DNA of 31,518 nucleotides from Cenarchaeum sp. (GCA_020027365.1 JAHRAJ010000081.1:1-31518), one strand, 5' to 3'; positions 1 to 6,318 are shown, counted from the first letter of the stretch. Notes: generated from the sequence alone by a model not told the origin. Program-made: numbers and translations.

Positions 1-54
1 CGCGTCCTCGCACTCTGCCTGGCCGCACCAGCCCGCCCTGACAAACCCGCCCCC

Positions 55-120
55 GTCCAAGGCCGTCTGCCCGTCCAAGGCCGTCTGCCCGTCCAAGGCC
101 GTCTGCCCGTCCAAGGCCGT
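55..120. repeat. 18-bp tandem repeat, about 3.7 copies
   Basis: An 18-bp unit beginning gtccaaggccgtctgccc is repeated perfectly at 55-72, 73-90 and 91-108, with a 12-base partial fourth copy at 109-120. The period is a multiple of three, and more than one frame stays open through the array on both strands. It could therefore lie in the end or start of a gene cut by the window edge. No frame gives a recognisable protein, so coding status is unresolved. Confidence 0.9.
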
Positions 121-200
121 CCAGTAATCCACAGGAACCATCTGTCAAGGCCATCACCCATATCCTGCCGCCGCCAGGTTTGCCGCCGCCTGACCGCAAC

Positions 201-206
201 AAAAAA
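201..206 (-). terminator. Possible T-run terminator of the histone gene
   Basis: On the minus strand a run of six T lies about 32 nt downstream of the histone stop codon, after an A/T-rich stretch at 216-232. Archaeal RNA polymerase commonly terminates at short T-runs without a hairpin. Assignment rests only on position and base run. Confidence 0.3.
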
Positions 207-237
207 CACCCGGCCAATAATTATTAAACTCTTTAGA

Positions 238-459
238 TCATGATTTCAAAAACGACTTTGCGGCCAGCTTTACATCCTCGGCCTTTACGGTCTTTCTTCT
301 GGCATGAACCGCCATCTCCGCCGCGTTTTTTGCTATGCTTACGGCCACCTCCTCGGTGATCCTGCGCAGCTCCTCAGCCGACTCCTCGCTAACCCTGACG
401 GCGCCCTCCTTTTTAAGAATCCTGTACATGGCCGACATGCCGAGCTCCGATGACTTCAT
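238..459 (-). CDS. Archaeal histone (HMf-type)
   Basis: A 73-residue single histone-fold protein that should dimerise and wrap DNA. It shows the typical archaeal histone pattern: a short N-terminal helix ending in YRILKKEGAVRVS, a long central helix (about residues 24-52, rich in Glu/Arg/Ala), then the loop and last helix VHARRKTVKAEDVKLAAKSF. The RKTVKAEDV segment is the diagnostic loop-2/helix-3 signature. Length fits the family (65-75 aa). The frame is open further upstream, but the ATG at 459 sits 26 nt from a TATA-like element (481-490) and also has GGAGG about 9 nt upstream. It is transcribed divergently from the TatD-family gene. Confidence 0.93.
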   Translation of the reverse strand: MKSSELGMSAMYRILKKEGAVRVSEESAEELRRITEEVAVSIAKNAAEMAVHARRKTVKAEDVKLAAKSFLKS

Positions 460-480
460 CGGCCCAACCTCCACGCGTCG

Positions 481-490
481 GGAATAAAGC
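481..490 (-). promoter_or_regulatory. TATA-like promoter of the histone gene
   Basis: On the minus strand GCTTTATTCC is centred about 26 nt upstream of the histone ATG, the spacing expected for a leaderless archaeal transcript. Confidence 0.55.
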
Positions 491-520
491 ATGCCGAGTA
501 AAAAAATCACACAAAGGAAC

Positions 521-530
521 CGATTAATAC
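521..530 (+). promoter_or_regulatory. TATA-like promoter of the TatD-family gene
   Basis: The A/T patch cgattaatac is centred about 27 nt before the ATG at 553. It faces away from the histone promoter 31 bases away, so the two genes share a short divergent control region. Confidence 0.55.
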
Positions 531-552
531 AGACAATCCGGGGCGGGTTTGG

Positions 553-1308
553 ATGGGCTGGATATTTGACTCGCACATACACCTCTCTGATCCCGCGTAT
601 GCGGGGGATTTGGATCACACGCTGGCCTGCATGAAGAACATGCGGATCAAGGCATGCTGCGTGTCCATGGACGGCCCGACCTCGCACCGGACCCTGGCCC
701 TTGCTGGAAAAAGCCCGCTGGTTTTGCCGTTTGTCGGAATCCATCCGGAGATGGCCGCCGACAACCTTGAATCCATGACGGCCATGATCGAAAAGCGACA
801 CCGCGCGCTGTCGGGCATTGGTGAGATTGGGCTGGATCCGTCCTATGCCGACTCGGAAGAGGACTCGCGGCGGCAGGAGTTGGTGTTTGAAACCCTGCTG
901 TCCCTGGCTGAAAAATACGACAAGCCTGTATCAATACACTCGCGCAAGTCGTTGGATGCGGTATACAAAATCCTCCCGTCGTATTCAATCGGCGCAAAGC
1001 TCTTGCACTGGTTTGACGGGGGCAAGAAACAGCTGCGCCAGGCGATGGATTTGGATTGTTACGTGTCGTTTGGACCCGTGATGGTATACGCGTCCGACAA
1101 GCGGGTTTTGTTGCAAAAGGCGCGTCCCGACCGGATTCTGGTGGAGACCGACGGACCCGTCCCGTTTTCAAGGTGTTTTGAGCACCGGAGTGCGCAGATT
1201 AGCTTTGTTCCAAGCGTGGTCTTTTGTGCGGCAAAGGCACTCCGGCAATCATACGACGACACCGTGTCAGACCTGTATGACAACACCGTCCGCTATCTGG
1301 GCATATAG
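553..1308 (+). CDS. tatD: TatD-family metal-dependent hydrolase
   Basis: A 251-residue TIM-barrel amidohydrolase-superfamily protein of the TatD deoxyribonuclease family. Metal ligands expected of the family are visible: HIH at residues 8-10, the GIHPE strand at 62-66, GEIGLD at 90-95 (bridging Glu91), SIHSR at 127-131 (His129), LHWFDG at 151-156 (His152) and VETDGP at 197-202 (Asp200). Length fits TatD (about 250-260 aa). The ATG is preceded by a TATA-like patch at leaderless spacing. TatD members are 3'-5' exonucleases or quality-control hydrolases, but the substrate cannot be told from sequence. The next gene's promoter overlaps its 3' end. Confidence 0.9.
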   Translation: MGWIFDSHIHLSDPAYAGDLDHTLACMKNMRIKACCVSMDGPTSHRTLALAGKSPLVLPFVGIHPEMAADNLESMTAMIEKRHRALSGIGEIGLDPSYADSEEDSRRQELVFETLLSLAEKYDKPVSIHSRKSLDAVYKILPSYSIGAKLLHWFDGGKKQLRQAMDLDCYVSFGPVMVYASDKRVLLQKARPDRILVETDGPVPFSRCFEHRSAQISFVPSVVFCAAKALRQSYDDTVSDLYDNTVRYLGI

Positions 1309-1317
1309 GTATAATAC
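1308..1317 (+). promoter_or_regulatory. TATA box of rps17e overlapping the TatD stop
   Basis: ggtataatac begins on the last base of the upstream stop codon and is centred about 27 nt before the GTG at 1340. This spacing was used to choose that GTG as the start. Confidence 0.6.
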
Positions 1318-1339
1318 ACCCCGACTCTGCCTTTGCCCA

Positions 1340-1762
1340 GTGGATAGAATTAGGCGTATCTCGATGGAGGTAATGGCGGATCACAAGTCCGAGTTTGGTC
1401 TGGACTTTGCCGACAACAAAAAGGCGCTGGACAGGATTTCAATCATCCGTTCCAAGGGGCTTAAAAACGAGATTGCGGGATATATCACAAAATACGTAAA
1501 ACACGAAATCCGTGACGAGGAGATCAAAAACGCCGAATCTACACCGGACGTAAAGTCTGACGGTGAAGCCGTAGCGGCCGACGCCGTTGACGGTGGGACT
1601 GTACCCGCCCCCGACGCGGCAGCGGCAACCGACGCCCCCGACGCGGCAGCGGCAACCGACGCCTCCGACGCCCCGGACACCGACACCGAGGAGGGCTCTT
1701 TTGCGGTAATGGACAAGCCCGGCGAGGCCTTGGATCAAGAGCCGGCCTCTGATGTACGGTAA
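1340..1762 (+). CDS. rps17e: Small-subunit ribosomal protein S17e with acidic tail
   Basis: Residues 1-60 match archaeal/eukaryotic S17e: a basic start (MDRIRRIS), a DF..NK segment, then IRSKGLKNEIAGYITKYVK, the family signature (usually SKKLRNKIAGYIT). The protein belongs to the 30S subunit. Archaeal S17e is normally about 60-70 residues, but here 140 are encoded. The extra C-terminal half is Ala/Asp/Glu-rich low complexity containing a duplicated DAAAATDA unit. The GTG start at 1340 is preferred because it restores the S17e N-terminus and sits at leaderless distance from a TATA box. An ATG at 1364 would cut off the conserved N-terminus. The frame upstream of 1340 overlaps TatD and is not conserved-looking. 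Confidence 0.85.
   Translation: MDRIRRISMEVMADHKSEFGLDFADNKKALDRISIIRSKGLKNEIAGYITKYVKHEIRDEEIKNAESTPDVKSDGEAVAADAVDGGTVPAPDAAAATDAPDAAAATDASDAPDTDTEEGSFAVMDKPGEALDQEPASDVR
1611..1664 (+). repeat. 27-bp direct repeat in the S17e tail
   Basis: Two nearly identical 27-bp units encode PDAAAATDA twice within the acidic tail of S17e, consistent with recent in-frame tandem duplication. Confidence 0.7.
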
Positions 1763-1814
1763 GGAATCCGGCAACACGCCTTTTGGTTCTGCATAACCGT
1801 TTTCCGGCAGGGTT

Positions 1815-1824
1815 GGTTTATTTT
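1815..1824 (+). promoter_or_regulatory. TATA-like promoter of the beta-grasp/Cgi121 gene
   Basis: ggtttatttt is centred about 27 nt before the GTG at 1847. It supports that codon over the upstream in-frame TTG at 1823, which lies inside the promoter patch. Confidence 0.55.
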
Positions 1825-1846
1825 GCTTGGGTTCCCGCCACCCATC

Positions 1847-2668
1847 GTGATCCAAGTCCGGTTTTTGGGAGGTGCCAAAAAGTCGTTTGGAACAGACGGC
1901 ATCATGGTGGAACGCGATGAGATTACGCTTGACGGCCTGCTGCTCTTGCTGATGTCTGACAAAAAGCCGGCAGACACGCCCCCGCTGGATGCCCGCAACA
2001 CCCTTGTCGCGGTAAACGGCGTGGACTCTTCTGCACTGGCCGGCCGGGACACGGTGATCCGGTCCGGGGATGTGGTGAGCCTAATCCCGGTCATACATGG
2101 CGGCAGCGGCGGCGGCGGCGGCAGAACCCGAGACGGCACCCCGCAAACACACATCTCATTTGTTGTACGCAGGACAAACGTGCACGTATACCCGATAACC
2201 GGATCTGGGTCGCGTGACCACGGGTTTCTTGACGGCCTGCGTGCCGGGCACGCAACACCCGAAATTCAGGCAGTCTCTGCAAGATTTGTACTGGGCAAAT
2301 CCCACATCGAAAAGATCGTCGGCGTCTCGCTAGAGGCGCAAAGGCGGAAAATCCTGCTTGCCGACAGGCTTGCGACCGATCTGCTGCTTAGGTTTGCGGC
2401 CACCACCCAGATATCAAAGGCGATCGCCGATCTGGGAATCCGCCCCAACCGCGACTTTGTGGTTATCGCACTGGGAACAAAACGCGCCCTCGCAAGGGTC
2501 GACAGGGAACTGTCGGACATATCCAATCCCGGCCTGCTGTCGTCAGGGCCGGATAACAAACCGTTCGTCAAAAGATACCACAAAATAACAAAAAAACACA
2601 CGGACGCAATCTCGTCAAAGACCCCGCTGGAGGATCTGCTGCTGGAAAGGGCGTCAATCCTGTTCTGA
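1847..2668 (+). CDS. Ubiquitin-fold (MoaD/ThiS-like) domain fused to KEOPS subunit Cgi121
   Basis: A 273-residue two-domain protein. Residues 1-86 look like a MoaD/ThiS beta-grasp domain: IQVRFLGGAKKSFG, a TLDGLLLLL helix, LVAVNGVD, GDVVSLIPVIHGG. It ends in Gly85-Gly86, followed by a flexible linker GGSGGGGG. Residues about 105-273 match Cgi121 (KEOPS subunit): RFVLGKSHIEKIVGVSLEAQ, then LLADRLATDLLLRFAATTQISKAI and NRDFVVIALG. Cgi121 binds Bud32 and the tRNA CCA end in the complex that makes t6A37 in tRNA. A TsaC gene, which supplies the threonylcarbamoyl-AMP, lies close by. Free Cgi121 is about 150-170 aa, so the N-terminal domain is an addition. Both domain calls are by motif only. The MoaD assignment is somewhat less certain than Cgi121. 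Confidence 0.8.
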   Translation: MIQVRFLGGAKKSFGTDGIMVERDEITLDGLLLLLMSDKKPADTPPLDARNTLVAVNGVDSSALAGRDTVIRSGDVVSLIPVIHGGSGGGGGRTRDGTPQTHISFVVRRTNVHVYPITGSGSRDHGFLDGLRAGHATPEIQAVSARFVLGKSHIEKIVGVSLEAQRRKILLADRLATDLLLRFAATTQISKAIADLGIRPNRDFVVIALGTKRALARVDRELSDISNPGLLSSGPDNKPFVKRYHKITKKHTDAISSKTPLEDLLLERASILF

Positions 2669-3187
2669 CAGCGAGCGCTTTACCTTTTCCACGCTGACAA
2701 TGCTGTCCGGTCTCACGACGGAGACGCCCGCCCTGGCGCCCAGGACCTCCACCAGCACCACCCAGTCCGGGTTGTCGAGGTTTACCGTGTTGGAAATCCT
2801 CCCGGCAACCTCCTTGATCACGTCCCTGCCGGACAGCGTCGAGTGCCTCTTTTCGATCGTAATCCTGTATGTGTGCCCGTCCCCCATCACGGACTTGAGC
2901 GAGTCAATCCCGTCTGCAATGTCGGCGGTCCTGCTTGCCATGTCCTTTTGGATCGGGATTATCCTCTGGGAATACCTCACCGACCATGGCTCGTCCAGAA
3001 CCATCGCAGAAATCCTCCCCGCAATCTCCACGGGATCATCACCCCCATCACCGCCTGTGGCCACGGTAAGAATCCCCGATATGCCGGTTGTTGTAACGCG
3101 GGGATTTGCAAAACCCAGCCTTGCAAACACCTCTGCAATCTCGCCTGACGCCTCCTCCTCAAAGTGCCTCGGGCACGTGACTATCAT
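2654..3187 (-). CDS. THUMP-domain RNA-binding protein (Tan1-like)
   Basis: A 177-residue protein beginning MIVTCPRHFEEEASGEIAEVF, typical of archaeal stand-alone THUMP proteins related to Tan1. Tan1 helps the Kre33/Tmcm acetyltransferase make ac4C12 in tRNA. The central segment (WSVRYSQRIIPIQKDM, then TYRITIEKRHSTLSGRDVIKEVAG) carries the THUMP-type RNA-binding pattern, ending NPDWVVLVEVLGARAGVSVV. No methyltransferase or sulfurtransferase domain follows. Its ATG (3187) overlaps the TsaC stop as ATGA, so the two are translationally coupled. An upstream TTG at 3193 is possible but less likely. Its 3' end overlaps the convergent Cgi121 gene by 15 bp. Confidence 0.82.
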   Translation of the reverse strand: MIVTCPRHFEEEASGEIAEVFARLGFANPRVTTTGISGILTVATGGDGGDDPVEIAGRISAMVLDEPWSVRYSQRIIPIQKDMASRTADIADGIDSLKSVMGDGHTYRITIEKRHSTLSGRDVIKEVAGRISNTVNLDNPDWVVLVEVLGARAGVSVVRPDSIVSVEKVKRSLSEQD

Positions 3188-3840
3188 GTCCAAGCCGCGT
3201 CCACAACCTCCCGGCCGCTCACGGCGCCCTCCCTTAGGATTCTCACATCTCCGCCCTCCTCCCCGTCTGCGGCGGTAACGTCCACTATGGTGGATTCGGC
3301 CCCGTCCCCGCGTATGACGCCGCCGTCGACAAAGACGTCATACCCGGATATGTTGCGGATACACTCGTCTGGATCCACAAACGGCCCCGTACCCGAGACG
3401 TTGGCGCTGGTCCCGACCAGCATGCCGCATTCCTGCAGGATTGATCCGACGCAGCCGCCGTCTGGCACGCGCACGGCAACGCTGCCCAGCGTGCCTTTGC
3501 CACCGCCGCCTCCGGCCCCCAAAGACTCTGCAACACCGGCATCCCTGAGTCCGACCACCAACGTGACCCTGCCCGGCCAAAACCTTGCCGCCACCCTCCT
3601 TGCAATCTTTCCAAACGACGCAATCCCCTCCAACTCCGCGGCGGATCCGGCCAGAATCGGCAGCGGCTTGCCCGGATCTCTGCGCTTTATCTCGTATATG
3701 CGCCTGACCGCCTCCCCGTGGTACGGGCTGCACCCAATCCCGTATACGGTATCCGTGGGAAACACGACCACCCCGCCCGCCCGCACGGTCCTGCCGACAT
3801 CGTGCATGCTTTGCTGTATGCACGGAACTCTCTTGGACAC
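3184..3840 (-). CDS. tsaC: Threonylcarbamoyl-AMP synthase (TsaC/Sua5/YrdC family)
   Basis: A 218-residue YrdC-fold enzyme making threonylcarbamoyl-AMP from Thr, bicarbonate and ATP for tRNA t6A37. Visible family motifs are GGVVVFPTDTVYGIGC (residues 22-37), KRRDPGKPLPILAG (Lys-Arg-x-x-x-Lys-P nucleotide site), ARFWPGRVTLVV and the GTSANVSG block near residue 143-150. Length fits the single-domain TsaC form rather than two-domain Sua5 (about 340 aa). A Gly-rich insert (GAGGGGGKG) sits mid-protein. It starts at GTG 3840, 26 nt from a TATA-like element, consistent with a leaderless mRNA. It is the first gene of a two-gene operon with the THUMP protein. Confidence 0.92.
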   Translation of the reverse strand: MSKRVPCIQQSMHDVGRTVRAGGVVVFPTDTVYGIGCSPYHGEAVRRIYEIKRRDPGKPLPILAGSAAELEGIASFGKIARRVAARFWPGRVTLVVGLRDAGVAESLGAGGGGGKGTLGSVAVRVPDGGCVGSILQECGMLVGTSANVSGTGPFVDPDECIRNISGYDVFVDGGVIRGDGAESTIVDVTAADGEEGGDVRILREGAVSGREVVDAAWT

Positions 3841-3860
3841 AGACCTTGGCAGCCTCCTGC

Positions 3861-3870
3861 GTATTTTAAG
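3861..3870 (-). promoter_or_regulatory. TATA-like promoter of tsaC
   Basis: On the minus strand CTTAAAATAC is centred about 26 nt upstream of the GTG at 3840. A GGAGG lies at about 3853-3857 but is too distant from the start to be a usual ribosome site. Confidence 0.5.
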
Positions 3871-3917
3871 ATAGATTTGTTCATTAATATGCAGCTGGGC
3901 CCCGCCGGCACGACAGC

Positions 3918-4007
3918 ATGAGCTCGCCGTCTGACTATTCTGACACGGAGTTTGAGGACGACTTTGAGGACGATCCCAGCTACCGTGACGGCGACGATCT
4001 GGAATGA
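3918..4007 (+). CDS. Possible 29-residue acidic peptide
   Basis: A short ORF reads from ATG 3918 to TGA 4007. Fourteen of its 29 residues are Asp or Glu (for example TEFEDDFEDD), with no Cys and no hydrophobic stretch. An A/T patch (cattaatatg, 3882-3891) lies about 31 nt upstream and could serve as its promoter, and the reading frame fits neatly between tsaC and the convergent winged-helix gene. I do not recognise a family. It could be a tiny acidic protein or chance reading. Confidence 0.4.
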   Translation: MSSPSDYSDTEFEDDFEDDPSYRDGDDLE

Positions 4008-4014
4008 GTCCGGG

Positions 4015-4308
4015 CTAAATACTCAGCCCAAAGTTGTCTGCAAACCTGCTAAACGTCTGGTATGCCTGCAAAAACTCCCTGCCCGACTGGCTTATCCTGT
4101 ACTTTGACGCGGTCCCTTGATCGTCCGCCCGCTCTAGCAGGCCCTGCGAGACCAGCGTCTTGAGAATCCTGACCATCCTTGCATGCGGGATGTTTGCCCT
4201 CCTGATCAGGTACGTGATGCTGGCCCCGTTGCCGTCCTGCTGGTCGTCAAGCGCCGTGGACAGTATGTCGCCGACCATCCTCATGTGCGTCCTGTACTCT
4301 GCCATCAC
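4015..4308 (-). CDS. Winged-helix DNA-binding protein (probable transcription regulator)
   Basis: A 97-residue protein whose middle (YLIRRANIPHARMVRILKTLVSQGLLERADDQGTASKYRISQSGREFLQAYQ) has the helix-turn-helix plus beta-wing pattern of small archaeal winged-helix regulators (PF14947-like). The recognition helix would be about residues 41-55 and the wing 58-72. It starts at GTG 4308 or the adjacent ATG 4305; the two cannot be separated, and both lie about 26-29 nt from a TATA-like patch at 4329-4338. There is no ligand domain. Target genes are unknown; the neighbouring 7-TM gene on the same strand is a candidate but lies upstream. Confidence 0.75.
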   Translation of the reverse strand: MMAEYRTHMRMVGDILSTALDDQQDGNGASITYLIRRANIPHARMVRILKTLVSQGLLERADDQGTASKYRISQSGREFLQAYQTFSRFADNFGLSI

Positions 4309-4328
4309 TCTTGAATAAAACCTACCTG

Positions 4329-4338
4329 TGAATATACT
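4329..4338 (-). promoter_or_regulatory. TATA-like promoter of the winged-helix gene
   Basis: On the minus strand AGTATATTCA is centred about 26 nt upstream of the GTG/ATG start cluster at 4305-4308. Confidence 0.5.
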
Positions 4339-4370
4339 GTTAAGACAAAAGAATTTGACAACCCGGACGA

Positions 4371-5057
4371 TTATTTGCCCAACCCCTGCGGGCCGGGCGG
4401 CTTGTCTGCGTCTGAATCTGGAAATTCGCCGTCGATTCTAATCCTGGTCCACGGAATCCTGCTGACCGGCACAAACAGGGCGATCAACCCGCCTATCTTG
4501 ATGATGTTTGACGCCGTGTACAAAACCGATCCGGGAAACACAAACGAGTACCACGACAAAAACTCGCCCAGTGCCAGCATCGCAAGCCCCGCGGCCACCA
4601 CCGCCGTCCCCCTCCTCCGGTTGTCAAGGTAGGACAAAACGGTCTCGATCGCCCCGTACGTCAGCAGTATGAACGAGACGGATCTAAGGATGTGCTCTAT
4701 GTGTACAGACGAGGCCAGAAACACCGGCAGGATTGCGACCGACCTAAAGTACCTGTTTTTTGGCAAAAACGCCTTGATGCCGTGCGAAACCGCTATGAAG
4801 AAATATCCGACGGTCTGAATCCCAATACCCAGCGTCTGCACCCAGTCTTCGATGCCGCCAGACTCCGTCGTGATGGCGCCTGCCACAAACCCGATCCAGA
4901 TTACGCAAAACCCGGCACTGATGGCAAAAAACGCGACCGCCAGCCTAAACAGCGTCGGACTCCCCGTGTTCCTGTATCCGACGGCCGACATGGATCCTAT
5001 CACCAGCCCCACCACAAACCCGACAAAGTTGAGGATGCCCTCTATCTGTATGTCCAC
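4371..5057 (-). CDS. Seven-helix membrane protein of unknown function
   Basis: A 228-residue protein with about seven hydrophobic segments: near residues 8-28, 37-62, 76-95, 105-120, 125-142, 150-172 and 180-198. It ends in a charged, proline-rich cytoplasm-like tail. No signalling, transport or catalytic motif is evident. Similar 7-TM proteins of unknown role are common in Thaumarchaeota, but I cannot name a family. It starts at GTG 5057, 26 nt from a TATA-like patch in GC-rich DNA. It stands alone, followed by the winged-helix gene on the same strand after about 60 bases that include that gene's own promoter. Confidence 0.75.
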   Translation of the reverse strand: MDIQIEGILNFVGFVVGLVIGSMSAVGYRNTGSPTLFRLAVAFFAISAGFCVIWIGFVAGAITTESGGIEDWVQTLGIGIQTVGYFFIAVSHGIKAFLPKNRYFRSVAILPVFLASSVHIEHILRSVSFILLTYGAIETVLSYLDNRRRGTAVVAAGLAMLALGEFLSWYSFVFPGSVLYTASNIIKIGGLIALFVPVSRIPWTRIRIDGEFPDSDADKPPGPQGLGK

Positions 5058-5077
5058 TACACGCCTCTGCGCCGCCG

Positions 5078-5087
5078 CTAATTATTT
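5078..5087 (-). promoter_or_regulatory. TATA-like promoter of the 7-TM gene
   Basis: On the minus strand AAATAATTAG is centred about 26 nt upstream of the GTG at 5057. The surrounding bases are strongly GC-rich, so the patch stands out. Confidence 0.55.
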
Positions 5088-5089
5088 TT

Positions 5090-5590
5090 GGCGATGGGTG
5101 GGTGGTACTTTCCGTTGCAGGCTAAACCGGCCTGGCCCGCTGCTGGCAGATCCGCGCGCTTACACCTGGCGGCCTAGATCGGATGCCGCCGCAGGGGCGG
5201 CGACGGCTGCATATGACCGGGGCAAGGATCTGCCGACCGGCCGCGCATACAATGCCAAATCACCCGGCAACCGGCCGCTGGCAGGGGCCGGACCGTGGAA
5301 GGATGCGGGTATGTGCGGCGGCCCGACGGCGAGTTTGGCGTCATCTGTATGATGAAAACACCGGTTGTCGGCCGCCCCTGCCGCTTGATTGTTGGGGGAA
5401 AGGTGTTACCGCGCGTTCTGCCAAGTTGATCGGGATTCGGGACCGGCGGCGGCCATCCATGAATGGGCGCGGCAATGGTGTTTTGCCCCGCAGGCGAGCT
5501 GCAAAAAAGCGGCCCTGGCAAGGCATTACGACGCCGTCCTTTTCCATTCATGGGCGGGTGTCAAATGCCCGATGGACGGACGTCGGGGGG
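5090..5590. other. About 500 bp with no recognised gene
   Basis: Several long open frames cross this stretch on both strands, but all have the Arg/Pro/Gly-rich look of GC-rich noise and none has a promoter-spaced start or a recognisable motif. No tRNA, SRP RNA or RNase P RNA signature was seen. There is one inverted pair, ccatgaatgg (about 5458-5467) and ccattcatgg (about 5546-5555). It may be degraded coding DNA or an unrecognised RNA. Confidence 0.5.
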
Positions 5591-5591
5591 A

Positions 5592-5605
5592 TGGGACTAG
5601 TCCCA
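5592..5605. other. Perfect 14-bp palindrome at the end of the zinc-ribbon gene
   Basis: tgggactagtccca is a perfect inverted repeat spanning the stop codon of the minus-strand gene. It could form a small hairpin at the mRNA 3' end. There is no T-run after it, so calling it a terminator is not justified. Confidence 0.45.
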
Positions 5606-5839
5606 GTCGTCAAGCGTTCCGGCCGTCTGGCCCTCTGTACTCCCCGTATAATCGCCCAGAATGTCCGAATACTGGGGGTTGTTGTGGGCCACATATCTGA
5701 CATACTCGCCATAGCTCATGTCCAGGCCGCATTCCTTGCACCTCACCGACACAAAGCCCTGTGACAGCTCGGCAGCCTCGTTGCACTTTGGGCATTTAAT
5801 CCTCACAATCCCAGTGTGGCGGGGGTCACTATTAGCCAT
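5597..5839 (-). CDS. Small zinc-ribbon protein
   Basis: An 80-residue protein with two CxxC knuckles, CPKC at residues 16-19 and CKEC at 34-37, that should bind one zinc. After the ribbon comes an aromatic helix (MSYGEYVRYVAHNNPQYSDIL) and an acidic tail ending LDDWD. I do not recognise a named family. The ATG at 5839 gives a compact domain; the frame is open upstream, but that part is Cys/Arg-rich noise. No clear TATA patch was found at the expected spacing. The divergent neighbour is also a small Cys-rich protein. Confidence 0.7.
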   Translation of the reverse strand: MANSDPRHTGIVRIKCPKCNEAAELSQGFVSVRCKECGLDMSYGEYVRYVAHNNPQYSDILGDYTGSTEGQTAGTLDDWD

Positions 5840-6000
5840 TTGTACGGGTTGGGACGCCACGCCGCCGCCGTTGTAGCCGCAAACAGCGGCGGTCAGCGGG
5901 CGGCAGCGGCGGCAGCAGCAGCAACAGCAATGGCCACAGCGGCCAAGGGCTGATGCGCAGGCCGCCAACACGTTGCCCTTTTGGCGCAGACGCAACCGAC

Positions 6001-6010
6001 AACAATAAAA
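6001..6010 (+). promoter_or_regulatory. TATA-like promoter of the YggX-like gene
   Basis: aacaataaaa is centred about 27 nt before the ATG at 6034 in GC-rich DNA. Confidence 0.5.
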
Positions 6011-6033
6011 GTGGCCCCAAACCCCCGCAACCC

Positions 6034-6318
6034 ATGTCCGGTACCTGCACCAAGTGCAAAAAGGCGATACCCGACGGCGAGACGCTGCACCCCGCGGCCC
6101 AGCGGTATCCGTGCTGCAACAAGTGCTGGGCCGAATGGAAGGAATACCAGGTCATGGTCATCAACGAGATGAGGCTAGACCTGTCAATGTCCGACCACCG
6201 CAAGGTGCTCAAAAAGCATGAAAAGGTGTTTGCCGGCGTGATGACGCCCGAGGGCGACGTAATCGACTATTCAAACGAGGACAACAGAAACCCAGAGGAA
6301 AAGACTACATCCCAATAG
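6034..6318 (+). CDS. Zinc-ribbon protein with YggX (Fe(2+)-trafficking)-like helix
   Basis: A 94-residue protein. Residues 5-31 carry CTKC and CNKC pairs, a likely metal-binding ribbon. Residues 32-68 (WAEWKEYQVMVINEMRLDL, then HRKVLKKHEKVFAG) closely resemble the core of bacterial YggX, whose signature is AWxxWxxxQTMLINExxLN followed by HRKxLxxxMxxF. YggX links iron trafficking to repair of oxidised Fe-S clusters. YggX itself (about 90 aa) has a single Cys, so the CxxC pairs in place of its N-terminus are unusual. The function is inferred from this motif only. The 3' end overlaps the convergent helical protein by 14 bp. Confidence 0.72.
   Translation: MSGTCTKCKKAIPDGETLHPAAQRYPCCNKCWAEWKEYQVMVINEMRLDLSMSDHRKVLKKHEKVFAGVMTPEGDVIDYSNEDNRNPEEKTTSQ

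Noticed and set aside
1178..1339. Upstream extension of the S17e frame
   Set aside because: It overlaps TatD, has no S17e-like residues, and the promoter patch points to the GTG at 1340.
3718..3921. Plus-strand ORF over the tsaC start ending in MQLGPAGTTA
   Set aside because: It is antisense to the conserved TsaC N-terminus and has the look of a shadow frame.
5349..5355. ATGATGA, a perfect C-box for a box C/D sRNA
   Set aside because: No CTGA D-box follows within the distance of an archaeal sRNA, so a single 7-mer is not enough.
5183..5764. Long plus-strand ORF across the gene-poor gap
   Set aside because: It overlaps the zinc-ribbon gene in antisense and is Arg/Pro-rich without any motif or promoter-spaced start.
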